This document shows positions 33,235 through 45,119 of a stretch of DNA of 64,000 nt, one piece after another. The notes under the pieces are model-generated. The model saw only the letters and a program-made list of their open reading frames with translations. It was not told the DNA's origin and searched no databases. The translations under genes and the position numbers were made by a program. Origin of the DNA: Paguma larvata (lineage: Eukaryota; Chordata; Mammalia; Carnivora; Viverridae); the NCBI GenBank assembly GCA_030068075.1, contig CM057832.1:75949002-76013001 (forward strand), written 5' to 3'. Position 1 is the first letter of the stretch. Each line of letters starts with the position of its first letter.

Positions 33235-33778
33235 TTCCTTTCTAGTTTTTGTGCTTTTGATCTCTCTTTCCCACTCAAAAGTTCCCCTTTAATATTTCTT
33301 GCAGAGCTGGTTTAGTGTTCACAAAACTTCTTTAGTTTTTGCTTGTCTTGGAAACCGTTTATCTCTCCTTCTATTCTGAATGATGGCCTTGCTGGATAAA
33401 CTATTCTCAGCTGCATATTTTTCCCATTAGTGCATTGAATATTTCCTGCCACTCCCTTCTGGCCTGCCAAGTTTCTATGGATGGGTTTTTCTGCCAATCT
33501 TATGTGTCTACCCTTGTAGGCCAAGGACTTTTTGTCCCTAGCTGCTTTCAGAATTGTCTTTATCTTTGTATTTTGCAAGTTTCACTATGATATATCTAGG
33601 TGTTGATTTGTTTTTGTTCATCTTGAGGGAAGTTCCCAGTGCCTCTTGGGCTTGGATGCCTACCTATTTCCTTCTCCAGATAATTCTCAGCTATAATTTG
33701 TTCAAATTAACCTTCTGCCCCTTTTTCCTGTGCAAAAGTCAATTTGTATGTATATTTTTATCTTCTTATGTCTCTGTA
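33235..33778 (-). pseudogene. LINE-1 ORF1 remnant
   Basis: Minus-strand translation at 33578-33312 gives the C-terminal RNA-binding domain of ORF1p: AARDKKSLAYKGRHIRLAEK and RIVYPARPSFRIEGEI, typical of its end. The part toward 33778 corresponds to the middle of the protein and then stops at the truncation point. The start codon and coiled coil are missing. Confidence 0.88.
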
Positions 33779-33784
33779 TCTCTT

Positions 33785-34000
33785 TTACATTTAAAACAAG
33801 TATAATTAATATGCAATATTTTGTTAGTTTCAGGTTCACCATAGTGATTCAGTATTTTTATATATTATAAAATCATCCCATTATAAGTCTAGTTACCCTT
33901 TGTCACCATTCAAAGTTATTAAAATGTTACTGCCTATGTTCCCTATGCTGTACCTTACAACCCCATGACTTCTTTATATATAACTGGAGATTATGTGTCT
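33785..34000 (-). mobile_element. L1M-type 3' UTR fragment, antisense
   Basis: attaatatgcaatattttgttagtttcaggt, gattcagtatttttatatat, cctttgtcaccattcaaagtt and ccctatgctgtaccttacaacc follow the reversed 3' UTR of old L1M elements. It abuts the truncated end of the younger LINE-1, so that LINE-1 may have landed next to or inside it. Sequence to 34215 may be more of it. Confidence 0.75.
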
Positions 34001-34215
34001 GTTTTCAATTGGAATTTTATGTAGGCAATGTCGGTAAAGAGAGATAAGTTGTTGGTAGTTAAAAGGTCTTTCTTATAGCTATATAGTACTCCACTGTTTT
34101 GATATACTAGAATTCCTTTAACCAATTTCCCACTGATAGGGAACATTTCTGTTTTCCATGGCCAGTTCCAGCTTATGCATGATACGCTCGTATCATTGTT
34201 AACAGCTCTTCCATT

Positions 34216-34540
34216 CATTCTCAGGATTGTCCTAGTTCAGATGATAAATTACATGGTCATCCACCTACATATAAACTGTTGATTTCTGTATTATTATTGT
34301 TATTATTATTATTATTACTCACATTACTGAAATGCATTTTTTAAACCTTTCACGCATGTGAGAATATTTCTTAGAATAAGTAATTATAACTTGAACTTCT
34401 GGATCAGAAAGTTGTGCCTTTTTAATTTTAATTTTTGTAAATATTACAAATGACCTTTCAGGAAGTCCATACCAATGTATACTTTTAAGAGCAAAGATAT
34501 AAATCCCAAAGGAATATGAATTAAATATAAGTTAATTATC
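34216..34540. other. Unassigned sequence with (TTA)n
   Basis: (ATT)n at 34288-34317, otherwise nothing recognised. Confidence 0.5.
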
Positions 34541-34544
34541 ATGT

Positions 34545-34995
34545 CCTCCATAACCTGGCACTTCTTGACTTCTCTGATTCTATCAAATACTATCCTCTCT
34601 GTTCATTTTTCTATAATCACACTATTGTCAGTAGGCCAAAAATACCCCTGCCTCAGGACATTTGCACTTGCTGCCATATCTGCATGGGACACTCTGACCC
34701 AAATTTTTATTTAACTTGCTGTCTCACTTAATTTAAGCTTCTGTTTTATAGAGGTATGTGCTAATCACTTTATGAGAAAATATTGTTCTATCAATCACTA
34801 CGTATTCTTTGATTCTGATGTATTTATTTTTATCAATATGTTACATATTATTATGTATTTGTTCTCCTTCTAAAATATTAACTTCTTGAGTCAGCGGCCT
34901 CTTCTATCTTGGTTCCTGCTATTTTTCTCATTGCCTAGAAATGTGCTTGGCATGTGGATGAAACTCAGTAAATATGTGTTATCAAGTGAATAAAT
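34545..34995 (+). mobile_element. LINE-2, sense, 3' portion
   Basis: gcctcaggacatttgcactt then gctgccatatctgcatggga, the tagagg...ctaatcacttta region, ttctaaaatattaacttctt and tgcttggcatgtggatgaaactcagtaaat follow the L2 3' end in order. The gtgaataaataaaa end is present, so this is the true 3' terminus. Confidence 0.8.
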
Positions 34996-34999
34996 AAAA

Positions 35000-35395
35000 A
35001 GTGTAAAATTGTTCTTGTTTCCCATAGCAGATATCATCAAATATTATTATCTTTTGCCAATTTGATAACAACGATATCTTGCTAGTATAATTTGCTTGCC
35101 TTTAATCATGAGTAGGTTGTGCAATTTAGTGTATCAAAGCAATTTTAATTTATTTTGTTCCATAAGTTTTCTCTGCATATATTTTGTTAGCCAGAGTACT
35201 TGAGTCAGTGACCAGAATTTAAAGCGAGACCAAGCAGCATGCCTGTATGCTTCTCCACTGTGTTCAGCTGTCTGGGTGCAGAAATGCAGTAGATAGATTA
35301 GGACGTACCCTGGTAGACAAATACGAAGTGAGAGCAGTGGGGTAAGGTACATCCACTGGAGTGACTACCATGATGAACATGTAATATTTTTTAGA
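35000..35395. other. Unassigned unique sequence
   Basis: No gene or repeat recognised. The frame 35134-35352 (-, 72 codons) has no known domain. Confidence 0.45.
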
Positions 35396-35410
35396 TAAAA
35401 ATGGAAGTGA

Positions 35411-35615
35411 CGGGGACGTCTGGGTGGCTCAGTTGGTTAAGCATCCGGCTCTAAATTTTGGCTCAGGTCATGATCTCGCGGTTCCTGGGATTGAGCCCCA
35501 CGTCGGCTCTGTGCAGACAGTGTGGAGCCTACTTGGGACTCTCTCACCCCCCTGTCTGCCCCTCCCCCATGCTCTCTCTTTTTCTCTGTCTCTCAGACAA
35601 TAAATAAACTTAAAG
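35411..35615 (+). mobile_element. CAN SINE, feline type, with target-site duplication
   Basis: Head cggggacgtctgggtggctc, core ggctcaggtcatgatctcgc, CT-rich stretch and an ataaataaac tail. Flanks aaaaatggaagtga (ending 35410) and aaaaatgaaagtga (from 35616) differ at one base. Confidence 0.95.
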
Positions 35616-35634
35616 AAAAATGAAAGTGAGGGAT

Positions 35635-36585
35635 TTGGCGGAGAGGGTTTCGAACACAGAAAAGTTTGTAAGATCAGTCCATTCTAGGTCTCAGTGGAGT
35701 CAAACAATTGTTCTAATTCTTTTCAGACATTCTCCTGAAAAATCTAATAAAACCACCAAGATACTTCTATTTAAAAAAATTCCAGTGTGAAGATTCAACT
35801 TTATGGATGAGCAGTATGATTTTAGAGAGGCTCAAGCAACCTAAAGATTAATCTGGAACTACTCACTAAAATACACATATTCATGACCCTAGGGATCTAG
35901 TCGCTAGTTCTGTGTTAGGGTATCATTCCCAGAATAGTCTGTGGTGGCAGATATTTGGGGCAAGCTGAGAAGGTTACTGGGTAAATTCATAGGTGAAATA
36001 TGGCGGATGCACGTCAGAATATAAATCATGTCTCAGCTAACCGCAGCAAGTGACACATATTGTGCTGTTACGTACCTCATATGACTCAGCTCTGTGCCCA
36101 TTCCTCAGTAATTTTCTCAGCGATGCTGTAGCTAAGAGGCTACAAGCTACTTTCACCAGAAAGGCATCTTTCTTTCTTAGATTCCGCCATTAGGAGGCAC
36201 TAGAAGTTTTCAGGCAGGGATGAAAGGAAGATGAAAATTTCTCCCTGATCCTGTTTTCTTGATTGCCCCCTGGTCATCAAAGTTGCTGCTGCAGCTACTG
36301 AGAGTTCACCTCTAGCTTCTAGCCGCATCCTCTTTACGTGAGTCCCCTTAGAGGTATTAGTAGTGCCTGGAGGGCAGGCCACCAGGGAGATCTGAGCCCC
36401 AATAACATGAGAGCCTTTCCTCCAAGGTCCCAGACTTTTCTTTCTTTTTGTTGCCCCAGCCCTAAATTTTGTAACTTTGTGCTATAGCTCATATATATTT
36501 GGGTTACCTTTATTTTTCCCCCTGTGTTTTGAGCTCTCCAAAGGGGTTGCAACTAACTTACTTTATTATACCCCTTCTGTGGTCC
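35635..36585. other. Unassigned sequence, GC-richer at 36180-36440
   Basis: The middle (gccccctggtcatcaaagtt, ctactgagagttcacctcta, ggagggcaggccaccaggga) may derive from an old LTR or DNA transposon, but I cannot name it. Frames at 36200-36382 and 36334-36552 (-) are short and overlapping, with no domain. Confidence 0.4.
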
Positions 36586-36589
36586 CAAT

Positions 36590-36685
36590 GTGAATATACT
36601 GAATGCCACTGAACTGTACACTGAACAATGGCTAAAGTGGTAGATTTTACATTATTTGTGTTTTACCACAGTAAAAAAAAATTCT
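36590..36685 (+). mobile_element. L1M 3' end fragment, sense
   Basis: actgaatgccactgaactgt, acactgaacaatggctaaag and tgttttaccacagtaaaaaa are the usual last bases of old L1M elements. Confidence 0.8.
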
Positions 36686-36794
36686 GAGAAAGAAAAGAAA
36701 TAAATTGAAATCACAACATAGTACATTTCTGTATGTTAAAAATATAACCATGCAAAATAACTCTGCATAACTCTCCCTAAACATCCCCATTAGG

Positions 36795-37010
36795 GCCAAG
36801 GTTTTCAGCCACTGCACTCTTGACATTTGGAGCCAGGCGATTTTTTATTGTGGGGGCCAGAGGCTGTCCTTTGCCTGACGGGGCATGGAGAACCCCTAAT
36901 CTCTACCCATCAGATGCCATGGCACCTCCACCCAGTTGTAATGACCAAAAACATTTCTGAACGTTGCTGAATATCTTCGGTGGTCAGAGTCACTGCCCTT
37001 CTCCAGTGAT
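36795..37010 (+). mobile_element. hAT-Charlie MITE, MER3-like, second copy
   Basis: gcactcttgacatttggagc, ttgtgggggccagaggctgt, tctacccatcagatgccatg and agttgtaatgaccaaaaacat run parallel to the element at 8165-8376. The ends (ggttttcagcc and cagagtcactg) are decayed versions of the terminal repeats. Confidence 0.75.
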
Positions 37011-37375
37011 TTGGCACCCCTGCTTTAGGGAATGACCAGAAATTGTCCAGTTTGTGAGTTTGTGGAAAAGGTGGTTGCTTCTACCTTTTCTTCTTTGGGA
37101 TTGATTTGCTTTCGGAAAGTGTTGTGTGCTGGCCTCTTCTTAATTTTGCCGTAAGGCTAATGGTAAAGACTTTGCCTCTGAAGTCTTCAGTGGATTTTCG
37201 GTGCTAACTATGGGTCAATACCAAGAGTCCATCACTTTCACATAGTGGAACAACATTCCCCAACTCTCTCCGATATTTTTATTTCAATATGTCCAACTCC
37301 TGAATTTCTCAGTGTTATGTTTTAGCTCCTTCACCCCTTAGCTGGTTCATTGGGCGGGGCGGTGAGATATGAACC
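37011..37375. other. Unassigned unique sequence
   Basis: No gene or repeat recognised. It may include the distant 5' part of the following LINE-2. Confidence 0.4.
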
Positions 37376-37379
37376 AGAC

Positions 37380-38495
37380 GTGGAACTGAGGTATTTCTTC
37401 TCAATCTCCTTGCTGATTTCTCCCTTTCAGTTTTCCCTCTTCATGATCCAGTGTCTCAGGGCTCTGTAATCAGTACTAGTATTTTCTCTGTCTTCATTCA
37501 TTGCTTACATGAACCCATTGAGACATACCCCTTTCAATGCCATCTCTTTGATGAAATCTGTTTTATCTCTGCTGAACTCTAGTCTTGCATGTCTAATTAG
37601 CCACTCAAGATAATCACTTGAGCATCCAGTTCATATATCAAATGCTACATACCTAAAAATAAACTTCTGATTTCTACTTCACCAGCTCTGTCACCCAACC
37701 TGCTCTTCTTACCCTATGCCCCATTACAGAAAATGGAGCCTCTATTCTTAAGCCAATTCTTTTTTTAATTCTCCTCTTTCTTTCTTCTTCCATAGCAGAA
37801 TATTACACTATTATGTTCCCTTATCTTCAAAATATATCCAGAAATGTCATGACTTCTCACCACTCTAAGACTACTGTGATCCAAGCCACCAAATCCCACA
37901 GCCCCTGATTATCCCTGCAGTCGCCTCATTAGATTCCTATTTCCACACCAAACTGAGTATGATTCATTTAAAATGTAAGTCTTACAATGGCATTTATAAC
38001 CTCAAAGTTTCCAACAGTTTCGCATTTTGCCTTCATTCAAAGTAGCAACCGCCATCTTCACTGCTGCTACGAGGCTGTCTGATCTGCCTTCTCTCCACCT
38101 CTTCAGCCTCATCTCCTTCTTGTTACTCCACTCCAGCCATTCACTCTGCCTCTCTGTACTTGCTGGTTCCCAGGCCTTGAATAAACTGTTTCCTGACACC
38201 CAGAGTGTTCTCCCATCCTTCCTTCGGTTCTCTGCTCAAATGTCGCTACCTCAGAGAAATCTTTCTTGACCACTTTATCTTAGGTAAATTTTCCACCTTT
38301 CTGTCTCCCTGCCTCCTTTATTTGTTCCACTAATCATAACCTGATACATTATATGTTTATATCTTCATAGGTATATTTTATGTTTTCTCCTATAGCATTT
38401 ACATTTCATGAAAGCAGAAATGGTGTTTTCTTTACTGGTTGATGCTTTGGGCTCTAACAGTGCCTGCCATGGGCTCACAGCTCATATTTGGTAAA
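37380..38495 (+). mobile_element. LINE-2, sense, about 1.1 kb of the 3' region
   Basis: It follows L2 over its whole length: cagtgtctcagggctctgta, caatgccatctctttgatga, cttcaaaatatatccagaaa, gtgatccaagccaccaaatc, cacctcttcagcctcatctc, ccttcggttctctgctcaaa, tgtcgctacctcagagaaat and a 3' part reaching aacagtgcctgccatgggct. It is one of the longest and best-preserved L2 copies here, but its frame is broken. The 80-codon frame at 38027-38269 is a fragment of it. Confidence 0.85.
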
Positions 38496-38499
38496 ATAG

Positions 38500-39935
38500 T
38501 AACTAAATGGACCTCACAAAATGTGTGAACAGCACAGATAGACTTAATTTGAAATTGGAAATAGGTTAGGGAATGAAAGTTCCGCCTAGGGTATAGTAGT
38601 CGTGTAGTTAATTTAATAAAAGTGATCTTTTGACCTATTTTCAAGACTTCTAAGCAGCAATATGAAACTTATTCAATAGTTGGCCCAAGAGTATACACAG
38701 AAACAGTGGTTGGGATTCTAAGAACAGTCTGACAAACTACTCACAGGACTGTACCAATAGATGCCTGATTCCTCCCCAAATGATGATGGTCAAAGTTTGA
38801 TTAACCACAGACTTAAAAACTGAAAAGTATAGGCCAGAAAAATCTGGGATGGCAAAATCCACTTTTTTCTAGCTTCACGTTTTCACATAGAACCTCACTG
38901 GTCCTGTTGTTCTCTGCCTCCTTGTACTTTTCCAGGGGAGATGTGAGTGACCGGATTGGCATAGCTTTGGCAATGTCCTCCGGCTTTCCCTTTGCAAGTT
39001 CAGGAAAGTCTGAGCTTTGACCTGCTCTAGACCTTTTGGTAAGCCTAGCAGTAAAATCTGCACCCTTGTAAGGAAAGGACCATGTTTTTTTTGGGGGAGT
39101 AGATGTGTCTATTTCAGGAATGTGCTCTTAAAAATCTATATAGATAACAGTACGTAAGCATGTGTTTGCGTTATGCATAATCAGTGATAAAGGGCTACTT
39201 GGATCTCCATTTACCTGTTTGAACAATGTCATTCTCAATCAATGCAGAAATCAGGCAAGAGGCAGACCTGTGCAATTCATTAGCTCCTTCATTCTAACTA
39301 CTCCATACTTTTGCTTATTTACAGTGGATTAGCTCTCTATATTTTGCAGGTTTGAGAAAATTTTAGATGATATATGTAGGAGTAGTCAGAAAACACTTTT
39401 CTTCAAAAGAATTTAAGAATAGCCCCTGTCCAGTCTGGGTGTCCATCAGCCTAGGCATATGGTAGCAAAGTTACAAAGACCACTCCTAACCTTTGAGACC
39501 CTTCCTGAATCCCACAAGTTTTTACGATGCCTACACACTTCTTTGATGCCCTGTTCCTGTGATAACACTTAAGAAAAGTGAACAGATGTAGATCATTTCA
39601 GTAAAAATAAACATATAACTTGGTATGGTGAGGTCATTTAATCAGTTATAAATTCCTTTTATCTGCTAAGTTATTCTTATTAGAATAAATGTGATAATCA
39701 TAGTCACCACAGTCAAGAGCCACTCTCCTGCACCCGTAGGTTAAGTAATTGTTATCCTTTGAGAAGTTTGCGCAAAACAAACAAACAAACAAACCAAAAA
39801 AAAAAAAAAAACCCACAAACTATTACTCCAGACAAGCAAAGCTGGGGGGGGGGAGCCATTTTGTGTAATTATTTGTTCATGTTTTTAGAAGTAGGTATTT
39901 TCTCCTATAAGTGATAGTATTAGAGCTCATTATAA
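38500..39935. other. Unassigned unique sequence with A-rich tract
   Basis: (AAAC)n then A16 at 39775-39811 and a short G run at 39844-39852. The rest (38640-39770) has no recognisable repeat or gene. The frame 38875-39063 (-, 62 codons) lacks a domain. Confidence 0.45.
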
Positions 39936-39939
39936 ATGA

Positions 39940-40465
39940 AGACATGCCCTGGCAGTATGAGCCAGAAGTCCCACCCAAGAGAAATGAAAACATACGTCCA
40001 CACAAAGATGTGCATGTGGCCATTCATACCTGCTCTCTTCTTAATAAGTCAGTCCTAGAAAGAGCCCAAGTGTTCATTAATTGGTGAGTGGATAAACACC
40101 TTGTGGTATGTTTATGCTCAACAATAAAAAGGTTCAAAATACAGACACATGCAACAACACAGGTGAATCTGAAAAATATTTTGCTAAGTGAAAGAACTAA
40201 AATATAAGATACTACAGACTTTATAATTTCATGTATATGACCTTGTAGAAAAGGTGACACAAAGAAGATCAGAGATTATGTAGGGATGGGGTCAGGTGAG
40301 GCAATAAACTGCAAAGAGGCACAAGGAAAAAAAATTAGAGCATTGGAAATATTCTACAGCTTGATTATGGTGGTGGCTACGTGATTGTATATAATTACCC
40401 AAATTCACCTGAAATGGGAATTTTATTGTCTGCAAATTTAACCTCAGTAAATGGGGACCGATATA
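39940..40465 (+). mobile_element. L1M-type LINE-1 3' end, sense
   Basis: cccacccaagagaaatgaaa, catacgtccacacaaagatg, agtggataaacaccttgtgg, aatattttgctaagtgaaag, gaaatattctacagcttgat, tatggtggtggctacgtgat and tgcaaatttaacctcagtaa match the ORF2 end and 3' UTR of L1M elements in order. No frame survives. Confidence 0.88.
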
Positions 40466-40469
40466 TAGA

Positions 40470-43234
40470 ATTGGGAGTTTTGGAGAAGGAAGTAAGAGCA
40501 ATGTTTGAAAGAGCAAGAGTAGGTATTTTTGTAATGTGGACATAAAAAGGAATATTGAAGACATGGAATGCAATGGGGAGTAAACAAGAAAACAAGAACC
40601 GTTTTCATTTTTCTTCTTCAAATATGCTTTCCCACCTGTCCCCCACTCTCTCTTTAATCACTTCTTAAGCTTATCCCATTGTTTTCAGGATCTTTTCAGT
40701 TAGGAAATACTTTTGTTTTTATAATACAGATGCAGTTTAAATATTTAAGACCTAGTATTTTGAATTTAGGTTTGAATTCACATTGATTTCAATTCCACTG
40801 CCCTCCTGCCCCAACTTAGGTCTAACACGTGGCTAAGAGACTCACGTGGGGAAGGGGGTAAAGTCTATATTTAGATCTCAGTTTCTTCCTCACTCTGCCT
40901 CTCCTCTCCCCTCTCTGCTTTTCCCTACTTTCTTAGATACAGTGAGGCTAAAGAGGAGGAATGGGAAGAAAGGACAAAATTATATATTTATCATATGACC
41001 TCTGGGTCTGTCTGTGTTGAACAGTCTTAAATGATCACCTGACATTTTCTCATGAGTCATGCATCCCTGATGTGTGCAGTGCATTCTCTGCCTGATCTAT
41101 TGGGAACACCCTCAGCTTTGGTTCTCAGAGCTCTCTCTCTCTTAGTTTGTATTGCTGGTATCCCCTTACCCACAGGCTGCCCTCCAATGCAGAGCTTTGT
41201 CAGGATGGCTTGCAGCCTGGCTAACGTCCATGAACCCCACGTGAACCTGTGGGAAATTTGCCCACTTTGCCATATCAATAGTGGGTATACAGGTTTTTCT
41301 TGTGACTTTCTCCCAAATCTCTCTGCCGTTGCTCACTGTTCCAACCAACATTCTGCCTTCTGAATTCTGGCGGGAAGCAAGCACTTGTGCCCAGAGTCCA
41401 GAGTTAAGGAGGAAGACCAAACACACCAGTTTTTTCTTAGTAAATTTTCTATCCTCAACCTCAAATAGCAGACTCGGCCCAGACTGGATGATTCAGCTCC
41501 TTGGCAAGCTGGATATGAGGTGTCCACGCAGTTACCTCCACCTCTACCAATACCTCTTCAGAGGAATGCAGTGGAGGGAGTGGAGAGAGAAGAGGAGAAA
41601 CACTTACCTTTCTCCTCTACTTGAAAAGGAAGAGAAAAAGCATTTTCCCTCTAAGCTTTTAATTAGCTTTACTAAAGGCTCAGGATCACTGATGAGGTGA
41701 TGATCTCAGGAACATCTTATCTACCTCTGAAAAGCCCCGTAAGGCTATTAATCTCTGAAGTCTGGAAGCTCCCTCGCTGCTGTGCAGAACTGTTTGCTGT
41801 CAATTCAGTGTCTGCCCATCACCCTCCAGTTTTAAAGGATGAAATCTGGGAACCGTATTTCCCAGAATCCTTTGCCAACACAGTGCGTGTTCGACTCTGC
41901 CCATCACAGTTACTGTGGAATCTGGTTAGGAAACCTGAAGGGAGACTTAGCCATGGTTCTCTAGTGAGAGCCATGGGTAGGTGTATGGTTCTTGGCAGGA
42001 GGCCGGAGAGAAGTTTTCCAGCACCTTTGGGCACCCTTCTACTTTTAATGCTGTAGGCAGCAGGGAGCATTGATGGCAATTTCTCTATAATCCCTGCCCT
42101 TCCAAATTTGTTGTAAGCCATTAACAGCCTTCTTGTATAATATTCTCTCAGCCATTTGGTAGCTATGAAGTCTGTGAAAACTTTTAAATCTCTTTTCCTC
42201 CAAAGTTTTAGAGTAGCCTTTTCTTTCCTGCAGCACACTGACTGATGCAGCAACTCTCTTTAAAATGTAGAGACACTTACCGCCTGTTTTTTCTCTGTTT
42301 GGAAACTCAACCTGAAATTCTCAGACAATGGCATCTGGTTACATAGCCTCAGGGAAAATCGAAACTTTATAATCCTGTTGTCAGTTACAGGCAAGGAAGA
42401 TATGGGTAAAAAGTGTTGATGGGGTCAGGCCAGCGTCCTTCTGTGGGCTCCAGCCGGACTACGTCCCAATAACAGAACTCTTCGTTTAAAGGTTCGAAGA
42501 ATGAGTGAAAGCTCTTGGGCACACATTGGTATTTCCTGCCTTAATTTGGTTGAGTTATGTATGTTAATAATACTATTTACTCAAACTTTCCTTCCTCTGG
42601 AGTCATAACTAGACAGCTCAGGTAATAGGACCTTCGCTGAGGAATAAATAATAAAGCGAAGGAAGAATTTTTTTCAGAGGGCTTCAGGAGAAACAAGAGC
42701 ATCATTCAGAATATTTGCACAATCGCCTCTAGTTGGGAGTCGCTAAAGAGAATTGGAGTGTCATTCAGGACACCTGTCACTCTGATAGTCCAACAGCAGA
42801 CTAATGGCCCAGCATTCGTATTAGCTGTTGCCTCCTCAGAACCAGGCTTCTGTTGTTCTAACTGGCAGCCTCAGATTCTGTCTGGCTCTGTTTTACATTA
42901 TTTGTCTCATTTCTTTCTCTGTTCTCCTCTTTCCATCATGTCTTTTACTTATTGCCTTCTTTGTTGCTGCATGCTGAGAGCTGTCCCTTCAACTAGAAGA
43001 AAAGAGTAGACGTGATTGGTTCAGTTGGTAACTTGTCGGTGTAAAGAATTTGGGAACAAATCATCATGCCCAGTCGCTTTAGTGACTAATGGCCAGCCTA
43101 GTGTTAGCTGCTTTTAGTCAGTCATCGAGCCTCATCTACTTGTCTGTCTGGGAAAGTAGGTCCATGAGGCAACAAGTACAGTGACTTAGGATATGGAACA
43201 ATCTAGGGATTATTCAGATAGGGTGTGGCTGGCT
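40470..43234. other. Long stretch without recognised elements
   Basis: About 2.8 kb. It is GC-richer around 41050-42060, where open frames happen to be longest for unique sequence in this window: 41281-41700 (+, 139 codons), 41697-42056 (+, 119) and 41819-42253 (-, 144). They overlap on opposite strands, have no domain I recognise and no splice or promoter context, so I do not call them genes. gggaaccgtatttcccagaa at 41848-41867 recalls the edges of some old DNA transposons. 42850-43000 is CT-rich. Confidence 0.4.
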
Positions 43235-43249
43235 GAAAAATGAAAACCA

Positions 43250-43488
43250 GGGGCGCCTGGGTGGCTCAGTTGGTTAAGCGTCCGACTTTGGCTCGGGTCA
43301 TGATCTCACAGTTTGTGAGTTCGAGCCCTGCGTCGGGCTTTGTGCTGACAGCTCAGAGCCTGGAGCCTGCTTTGGATTCCATGTGTCCCCGTCTCTCTGC
43401 CCCTCCCCTGCTCATGCTTCGTCTCTCTCTGTCTCTCAATAATAAATTAAATTGTTAAAAAATTTTTAAAAAAAGATTTAAAAAATTA
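43250..43488 (+). mobile_element. CAN SINE, feline type, youngest-looking copy
   Basis: Closest copy here to a feline SINE consensus: ggggcgcctgggtggctcag, ggttaagcgtccgactttgg, tgagttcgagccctgcgtcg, gctgacagctcagagcctgg and a long CT-rich stretch. Its CpGs (gcgcc, agcgtccg, ttcgagc, gcgtcg) are still present. A perfect 14-base duplication, aaaaatgaaaacca, lies at 43236-43249 and 43489-43502. The A/T tail is long and irregular. The pol III A box (tggctcagttgg) and a B-box-like gttcgagccc are visible. Confidence 0.97.
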
Positions 43489-43504
43489 AAAAATGAAAAC
43501 CAAT

Positions 43505-44290
43505 AAATTCTCAAAGTTAGAGAGCAACTACATTTATGTAGTTTCTTTTATGACAAGGTTATTTAACCCCTAGCAATCATAGAAACCAAAAACTACAAGC
43601 TATAGTTCCTTGATATTAAGGAAACGTGACTTACATGATGTCTCCTATATTTAATAAGAGAATTTTGGGGAAAAATGACTAGCAAGTTCATTCGATATAA
43701 TATTTTAGCTGATTTCAGAAATGTTGACACGCTAAAATTAAAGACATTAGGATTGCATAAATATGATTATTTCATAGTGGGTATGGGTCTATATAATGTC
43801 AAAAACAAGTGGAGATCCCACAGAAAGCCAGCTCTGTGTTTTTTCGACGGCAGCTCCGGGGATCATAAAATTGATTCCACTGGATCTGATGGGGAAAATG
43901 AGCAAAATGTGGTCTAAGTATTGTCAGGTTTAACTCAATTAACCTGCAAACTAATACTATAATAGTGGATTGCTCCCTACTCTATAGTAACCCTGAAAAA
44001 TTAGTAAAACAGCACATGGTGATAGAAGATCAATTCTTGCCTTTCGTAGGGGAGATGGAAGAATATCTGTAAATACAGCTCAACATGTCTTTATCCCTGG
44101 TTGTTTTTCTACACAAATAGAAAGAATCTAAATATAAGAGGCCATATGGTTCTCGAAAGTTATTAAATATATATATAAATGCAATAATGAACTAATTTAA
44201 GAGTTATAAATACTAATTTAAATCATTCTGACAAAGGTGGTTTTTCTTTTTGCATATTCGCTATTGTAAAACAAACAAGCAATAGCAATC
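43505..44290. other. Unassigned unique sequence
   Basis: AT-rich, with a TA tract at 44166-44180. The frame 43675-43917 (+, 80 codons) has no known domain and no sign of being an exon. Otherwise nothing recognised. Confidence 0.45.
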
Positions 44291-44292
44291 TA

Positions 44293-44491
44293 GGGGTGCC
44301 TGGATGGCTCAGTCAGTTAACCCTCTGACTCTTGGTTTTGACTCAGGTCGTGATCTCACAGTTTGTGCGTTTGAGCCCTGCATTGAGCTCTGGACTGGCG
44401 GCCAGCACAGACCTGCTTGGGATTCTCTCTTTCTCTCCCTCTGTCTGCCCCCTTCCACCTCTCAAAATAAATAAATAGATATTTTTAAAAA
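44293..44491 (+). mobile_element. CAN SINE, feline type
   Basis: Head aggggtgcctggatggctca, core gactcaggtcgtgatctcac, CT-rich stretch and an aaataaataaat tail. Flanks gcaatagcaatcta and gtaatagcagccta suggest a duplication that has decayed. Confidence 0.93.
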
Positions 44492-44494
44492 AGT

Positions 44495-44940
44495 AATAGC
44501 AGCCTAATGAAAGAGTCTGGAAATTCTTCATGGAACATAAGGAACCGATAGAAGTTTTCTTCTGCTACTATAAGGGATGATCATTAGTCGGTTAGACTTT
44601 TTTCTGCTGGCCAGTATGGTGCCCAGTGTAAGCTTTCTGTCTGTATTTAAAATGGCCATGCATGTTCCACGTCTTCTACTTCTCATCTTTCGCCCCTTCT
44701 CTTCTTTGGCAGTTGTGACAGAAAAACCTGGAGAAAGTTTTGTCCATGGCTTTCGACCTCTGTACCTTAGGAAATGTTTACCTTTATGGTGAACAATGTG
44801 CCTTTTAGAAGCAATTGTTAATAGTTATTATGCAAAGCAATTTATGCACTAATTTTGTATCACCTCCTTTGAAACTCTTTCTAGTCGTATGTTGAATATA
44901 ACGATTAAAAATTGCTTTTTAACAAGGTTAGCAATAGTAA
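44495..44940. other. Unassigned unique sequence
   Basis: Nothing recognised. The frame 44577-44792 (+, 71 codons) is without a domain. Confidence 0.45.
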
Positions 44941-44944
44941 TAGA

Positions 44945-45115
44945 ACACTTAAGGAGTGCTTCGTACACGACCAGCACTGTGATAAGACATTTCCAAGTAG
45001 TATTCCTTTTCCCAGAAGAGAGAACTAGCTCTTAGAGATTTTATGTAAATTCCACGTGATCATACAGATAACGAGTGAGAGAGCTAGGACCTAACTGTAA
45101 AAAGCTCGACTTTGG
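44945..45115 (-). mobile_element. MIR, antisense
   Basis: ggagtgcttcgtacacgacc, agcactgtgataagacattt, then cagaagagagaactagctct, ccacgtgatcatacagataa and agtgagagagctaggaccta match the reversed MIR core and outer parts in order. Confidence 0.75.
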
Positions 45116-45119
45116 CATT

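Larger units (their letters stand above)
28851..33778 (-). mobile_element. Carnivore LINE-1, antisense, about 4.9 kb, 5'-truncated in ORF1
   Basis: From left to right on the plus strand this is the reversed 3' tail (T run at 28851), the 3' UTR (acacccagtgctcatcacac, cgtcacccatttagcccatc), ORF2, the inter-ORF region and part of ORF1. The element stops near 33778 inside ORF1, so the 5' UTR and its promoter are missing. A SINE sits in the extreme 3' UTR. Stops and frameshifts break both frames, so it is inactive. The 3' UTR differs from the shorter copies at 3.6 and 19.4 kb and looks older. Confidence 0.95.
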
